64,000 bases of DNA, taken from contig NC_133397.1 in the NCBI RefSeq assembly GCF_047511655.1, positions 40,872,001-40,936,000 on the forward strand, in the 5' to 3' direction. The notes under the pieces were generated by a model that did no database searches, was not told the DNA's origin, and saw only the letters and a list, made by a program, of their open reading frames with translations. The position numbers were made by a program, and so were the translations under genes. This document shows, piece after piece, positions 60,032-64,000 of the stretch. This DNA comes from Castor canadensis (Eukaryota; Chordata; Mammalia; Rodentia; Castoridae). How positions within the stretch are numbered: the stretch's first letter is position 1; each line of letters starts with the position of its first letter.

Positions 60032-60422
60032 CTATGGTCGACACCACGGTGCCCACGAAGTAGAAGGCGCCGGGGAAGTCCCAGCGCGGACGCAGCGCGT
60101 CGGCGCGGACACCCGCGGCCAGCGCGGCCTCGTAGTGCCGGAGGAAGGCGCGCAGCTCCGGCTCCGCCACGCCGTGCGCCGCGCTGAAGTTGCGCAGCGT
60201 GGCGCCCCAGCGCGCGCGTGCCTCCGCCTCGCCGGGGCTCTCGAGCGCAGAAAAGACTGTGGCGCCCGCCACCAGGTAGAGGCCGATAAGCGCCGCCAGA
60301 AGCACGAAGCGACCGGTGTCCTCGTTGAGGTGCGAGCGGCGGCAGCAGCAGCAGCAGCAGGAGGGGCGCGGCAGGCGGCGGCGGCAGCGGCGGGGCGGGG
60401 GCCGGGGGCTGCGGGAGGACAT
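60032..60422 (-). CDS. KCNK12: KCNK12 (THIK-2) exon 1: N-terminus, TM1, cap, pore helix 1
   Basis: First coding exon of a two-pore-domain K+ channel subunit of the plasma membrane/ER. It encodes residues 1-130 plus the first base of codon 131. The ATG (60422-60420) has A at -3. Visible in order: an Arg-rich cytosolic segment RRCRRR at 11-16, matching the THIK-2 ER-retention signal; six cysteines at 22-27; TM1 at about 38-60; an extracellular cap with an N-glycosylation sequon N78-F-S; and pore helix 1 ending in STI (128-130). The exon ends ATAG/GTGAGC, a good donor, with the intron beginning at 60031. Joined to exon 2 the total is 430 residues, the length I recall for human THIK-2, and the sequence is near-identical to human as I remember it. 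The paralog KCNK13 (THIK-1) lacks this Arg-rich leader, so KCNK12 is the firm choice. The exon lies inside a CpG island. Confidence 0.97.
60343..60360 (-). repeat. KCNK12: (TGC)6 coding triplet repeat
   Basis: Six TGC codons give Cys22-Cys27 just after the Arg-rich leader. A pure triplet repeat inside coding DNA, prone to length change. As I recall, human KCNK12 also has six cysteines here. Confidence 0.9.
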
Positions 60423-61547
60423 GGTCCGGAGCTCAGCCCCGGGGCCGGGGCGGCGCTCGGAGCCCGGGCCGCGACATCTCCCCCCGCGGGAGCAGGAGCG
60501 TGAGGATGGTGGCCGGGGGTCGGAGGTCGGCGCAGAACCCCTTTGCCGCCTCCCCAGAGCCCGGACGGCGGGGCGCCTCCGCCTCCTCCCGGGCGCTCAG
60601 GCCACACACGGGTCGCGCGGCCCAGCGGGCGCCCGGGCTGGGGCGCTCCTCTCCGCGCCCCGACGCCTTGTGGGTTCCCGCGGCTCCTTACCCGCCGCCC
60701 TCGGGCGCGGGGCTCCGAAGCTAGGCCTCTGCCGCCCTGTGGCCAGCGTCCACGGGGCCCCGGGCCTCATACTCCTCTCCAGACAGGCCGCGGGCTGAGG
60801 GCGGGACGAACCGTGGAGCCCGGGCGCCTAGGACCGGGACGCGGTAGCGGAGCTCAGAGAATGTCCTCGGGGGCGTCCCATGAGGCGTTCCTGATTCGGC
60901 GGCTCCTAGGCGCAGGCTGCGCGGGCAGTCCTGCTTCCACCCCCGGGGCTGAGTTGGCGGCGTCGGCTTCGGAGCCTCAAAGCCGAGCTGAGTCCTGGGA
61001 AGCACTCCCTTCCCAGCTCCAGCCGAAGAGCCACCCGGCACCGAGAGGCGGAGTCACCGGAGCCCGGGGCGGGGTGTTGGGGAGGGGTGAGGAAGGAAGG
61101 GAGGGAGGGGTGGAGAGTTGGGCTGCTGCGACGCCCCCGGGTCGTTCTGGCCTTACCGATGCGGGACACCCGAGCAAGGTGTGCGATTGCGGAGTAGGTT
61201 TCCCGCTAGGAAACCCTGTCCTACCCGCTCCCTGCGCTTCTGCTCCGGAATTCCTCCTTTATCTCAAGCCTCCAGGAAACTTTGCTCAACTTGATAGTAC
61301 GCTGAAGTCTCAGGGGCTTGGGGTCACGGGGCGCCCCTCCCTGACACCGGGATCTCCGGCTCCAGCCCGAAGTTTGAGGTCCCTTCGCTCACTCTTTTGT
61401 CCTGGATGCAACCGCAGCGCTAGGATTCAGAGAAGTCCTTTTGGAAAAATGACACCGCTTGGGAAGAGAGGAGAGGCAGTTACTGGGCTCCGAGCGACCT
61501 GGGAACGAGGGCGTTTGCTCCCCCTCCCGACTGAGCGGGCTGCCGGC

Positions 61548-61568
61548 GTCAGCACCGCGGACAGCGCA
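61548..61568 (+). promoter_or_regulatory. RE1/NRSE (REST binding site) candidate
   Basis: The first 17 bases match the RE1 consensus NTYAGMRCCNNRGMSAG at every constrained position. Extended to 21 bases it differs from the classical element only at the two outer ends. It lies about 1.1 kb upstream of the KCNK12 ATG inside the CpG island. REST silences neuronal genes outside neurons, which fits a brain-expressed K+ channel. REST binding itself is inferred. Confidence 0.72.
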
Positions 61569-61870
61569 TCGGTGCCGCAGCCGCTGGGCGGGTGGCTCCA
61601 GGGCTGCGGGGGCCGGTGGTGCGGGTTGAGGCTGCTCACCCCGCTGAGCGAAGCTCCCCAAACCCTCCTTGTTTTCTTTTCTACCTCCCCACATTCCGAG
61701 GCAGGTGCGGTCGACGGAGCAGCGTGCGGACAAGGGTGGGGACGCTGCGGAATACAGACGGAGGAGGAGTCACGCGCCGGTTGGGGACTGAGGACAACAG
61801 AGGAGGAGGTGCCGAGGCCCGGCGGCCTGTCGGGTCTCCTCTCCACCCCAGCTCTCTGATCCGAGTGGCA

Positions 61871-63946
61871 GGAGCCTGAATACGACCCTGGCAGCGTAGA
61901 GGGTAGAGGAGGTGTAAGAGAAGCTGGTCCCTGCCGCTGGTGGCAACCAAGGGTATGCTCTGGAGCGCCCCTCTCCACCCCACCACAGCGGGTGCTCAAG
62001 TGCTACCGCGGGCTCTTCTCCACCCAACGCAAGCCAGCTTGACTGGGGCCGCAAAGTTCTGAGGCAAGAAATACCCAGGGTACAGACGGAAAACAGTCTT
62101 TTTTTGGGTAGCCAGTCCCTTCTCTGTCCTCCCCACCCCCTCCCACACGTTGTGGGGAGGAGGATCTTGGTGGTGATGGTACTATATAGATGACAAAAAT
62201 AAAGATAAGAATGGTGATCATGCTTAGATACTCCAGGTGAGTGAGTGAACTGTGACCAAATTCAGAGCCACCCCAGGTCCTATGGCCAATTCCTGACTGT
62301 CTGGTCTCCACAACAGGAAAAGCATCCACTAAGGTACACTCAGAATGGTGGTGGCAACGTCAGTCCCCTGCCAGGGCGCTTTTGTTCCCTGAATGAGCCT
62401 CCACCATTCACTGAGCTGTTCACAGCTATGAAACTGGGCTCCTCTGAACAACACCTGAGGTAGACTGAGGGGTGGTCTGGGGGCAAGAGATTGCCAGAAA
62501 GCTGAGAGGCACCTGACTTGGGATGTGAATTATGCCAAGCTGGGGTGTTGGAAACTTGAATGTTTCCTGAAACACTGCTCCAGTGAACTAGCGGAGTGGA
62601 CTGTATTCCTGTCTTAGTGCAGGTGGGTCCCACCATCATAGTCAGAACTGGGCTTCCTGCACCGCATGGCATGAAGCATGCCTAGTTTTGCAGCCATCTT
62701 TTTAGAATGGAGCAGGGGAGCCTATGGGTTCCCCTCTCTTTCCATTGAGAAGATTGAGCCCCCTCCTCCGTTTCTGGAGCAGAGTGGGAGCCTTATTCAA
62801 ATGCAAATTGTTGTCATTGCAGACTATGGTTGTCATTGTCAACTGCTCTCTCCAAGCCTTTGTCATGTCTTCCTCCCCACCCCCAACACACACACACAGG
62901 TGTTTCCCCAGATCCTATCCTCCAGTTTCCCACTAGAGCAGCACAGCCATGGACCTCAGAGGCTGAATTCCATTAGCTGGTCAGCTCTGAACAAGAGGTG
63001 TTATTTCAGGAGTTGAGCTTCCAGATGCAGCTGAAGGGCACTGCCAGATTTCTCAGTGGCTGTCTTTGCCCAGACTCCCCAAACAGGGACAGGGTGCTTT
63101 GCTGCAGTGTCCTGTGCCTCTGTGACCAGCTCCTTGCCCAGTTGGCAGAGGACCTGCCTTATCATCCAACTTGTTCTTCTAGCTTGATTAGCAGCAAACC
63201 CCTGGCATCAATTTCAACTCTGAATGACCTAATCAATTTATGTAATAGGGAAATGATGAGTTCCCTTCACAGACGTGGGTGCTTTAGGGAACAAGCCCCA
63301 CGCTAAATGTGGCTTTTGCCTGCTAAATCAATATTTAAGCCATTGACTGCCAGCTGGCCACCCTCAAAGCCTTTACTTCAGCCCTGATTTAAGGCAACAG
63401 CCTCCTAAGGGTAAGGCTTGCTGTTGCAAATGTGTCTCCACATAGGTCCATCTACCCGCACCTGCCAATCATTGCTGTGATTGTGCCCATCTGATCTGAT
63501 CGTGTGACTGATGCCTGTAAACCACAATCTCCAGTGGCTCCCCCGAAAGGTATAAATGCTTAGTGTTCAAACCCTTGAGATTACACTCAAGATCCTTAAT
63601 GATGAAATTCCAGACAAATCATTCCTTACTTGCTACCTCCTTATTTATTCCTCAAGTACTCCATTCCCAAGTGAACCATCAGACCTTTGCTTGTGTTGTA
63701 GCTCTTACTGGAGTGCCATTTTCTTTCCTCTCTTCTCTAGTTCTTCAGATACAGAGCTCAACTCAAGTTAGACGTTTTCCAGAAAACTTTGTGGAATATT
63801 TTGAACCAGTCACTTTAATGCCATCATTTCAACCCCAATCTTGGAATGCCATCTGCCATGCACTCAAGAACTTCACACAATAGAGCGGATGCAACCTCTC
63901 TCTTTACCTGTTTCTGTCTGTGTGCCTTCCATCTTTTATAAGAGGA
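61871..63946. other. 5' flank of KCNK12, no gene seen
   Basis: The composition drops to normal beyond 61900. No SINE and no credible coding exon. A short CACACACACACAC run lies at about 62887-62899. Confidence 0.45.
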
Positions 63947-64000
63947 AGCTGAGTGTGGTGTCACATGTTGATAATCCCAACACTTGGGAAGCAGAGGCAG
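63947..64000 (+). repeat. B1 SINE, cut by window end
   Basis: 'gctgagtgtggtgtcacatg', 'aatcccaacacttgggaagc' is the 5' part of a forward B1; the rest lies beyond the window. Confidence 0.85.

Larger units (their letters stand above)
59980..61870 (-). promoter_or_regulatory. KCNK12: CpG island / KCNK12 promoter region
   Basis: Dense CpG and high GC, with many GGGCGG-like boxes and no repeats, contrasting sharply with the flanking AT-balanced DNA. It covers exon 1 and about 1.4 kb upstream. The transcription start is not visible; no clear TATA box lies near the ATG, as expected for a CpG-island promoter. The 5' UTR must lie upstream of 60422 (higher coordinates). Confidence 0.8.

Noticed and set aside
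17427..60422. Retrogene or KCNK13 paralog instead of KCNK12
   Set aside because: An intact intron with good splice sites rules out a retrogene. The Arg-rich leader, poly-Cys and 430-residue length fit THIK-2, not THIK-1.
60032..60607. 191-codon minus-strand frame overlapping exon 1, possible uORF
   Set aside because: Its first codon is GTG, not ATG. It is Pro/Arg/Ala-rich and is a frame-shifted shadow of exon 1.
61427..61999. 190-codon minus-strand frame upstream of exon 1
   Set aside because: Low-complexity Pro/Ser/Gly/Arg peptide in the CpG island; no splice link to KCNK12 evident.
1..64000. CRISPR array, operon, phage or other prokaryotic system
   Set aside because: No spaced direct repeats of that kind and no tightly packed genes. 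SINEs, LTRs and a spliced gene show nuclear mammalian DNA.

Overview
The window is mammalian nuclear DNA. It holds one recognisable protein-coding gene, KCNK12 (K2P potassium channel THIK-2), on the minus strand. Exon 1 (60032-60422) and exon 2 (17427-18328) join in phase to an uninterrupted 430-residue protein with two pore loops and four membrane segments. The 41.7-kb intron between them fills most of the window. The repeats point to a rodent: B1-type (7SL-derived) monomers, tRNA/ID-like monomers reading 'gtggctcaagtggtagagc', and composites in which B1 and ID units are fused. From memory, this ID variant resembles that of the beaver (Castor) more than squirrel, mouse or kangaroo-rat forms. 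The assignment to Castorimorpha is an inference without a database search.

Layout. Positions 1-17.3 kb are downstream (3') of KCNK12 and hold SINEs, two LTR-like fragments, an L2 remnant, microsatellites and no supported gene. In human the neighbour on this side is MSH2, but nothing of MSH2 is visible here. Positions 17.3-18.35 kb hold a poly(A) signal, the stop codon and exon 2 inside a CpG-rich block. Positions 18.33-60.03 kb are the intron, with many SINEs in both orientations, U2 snRNA fragments, L1, L2, MIR and DNA-transposon remnants, a triple-nested LTR/SINE locus near 21.4-22.2 kb, and a 3'-UTR-like retrocopy nested in a SINE near 48.3 kb. Positions 60.0-61.9 kb are the promoter CpG island with exon 1 and a full match to the RE1/NRSE consensus at 61548-61568. 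The rest to 64 kb is 5' flank without a supported gene.

Function. KCNK12 encodes a two-pore-domain K+ channel subunit, described in other mammals as silent or weakly active because of an N-terminal arginine ER-retention signal and low intrinsic gating. The arginine signal, the pore filters, the N-glycosylation site and the M2 alanine linked to low activity are all present. The RE1 match suggests REST control, as expected for a neuronal gene.

No new multi-gene system was found. The most useful leads are the RE1 element, the nested insertions, the trimeric B1-B1-ID SINEs, the evenly spaced CCAAT/ATTGG array at 25.4-25.5 kb and the U2 fragments. Most long open frames in GC-rich DNA start at TTG or GTG and look like compositional shadows.
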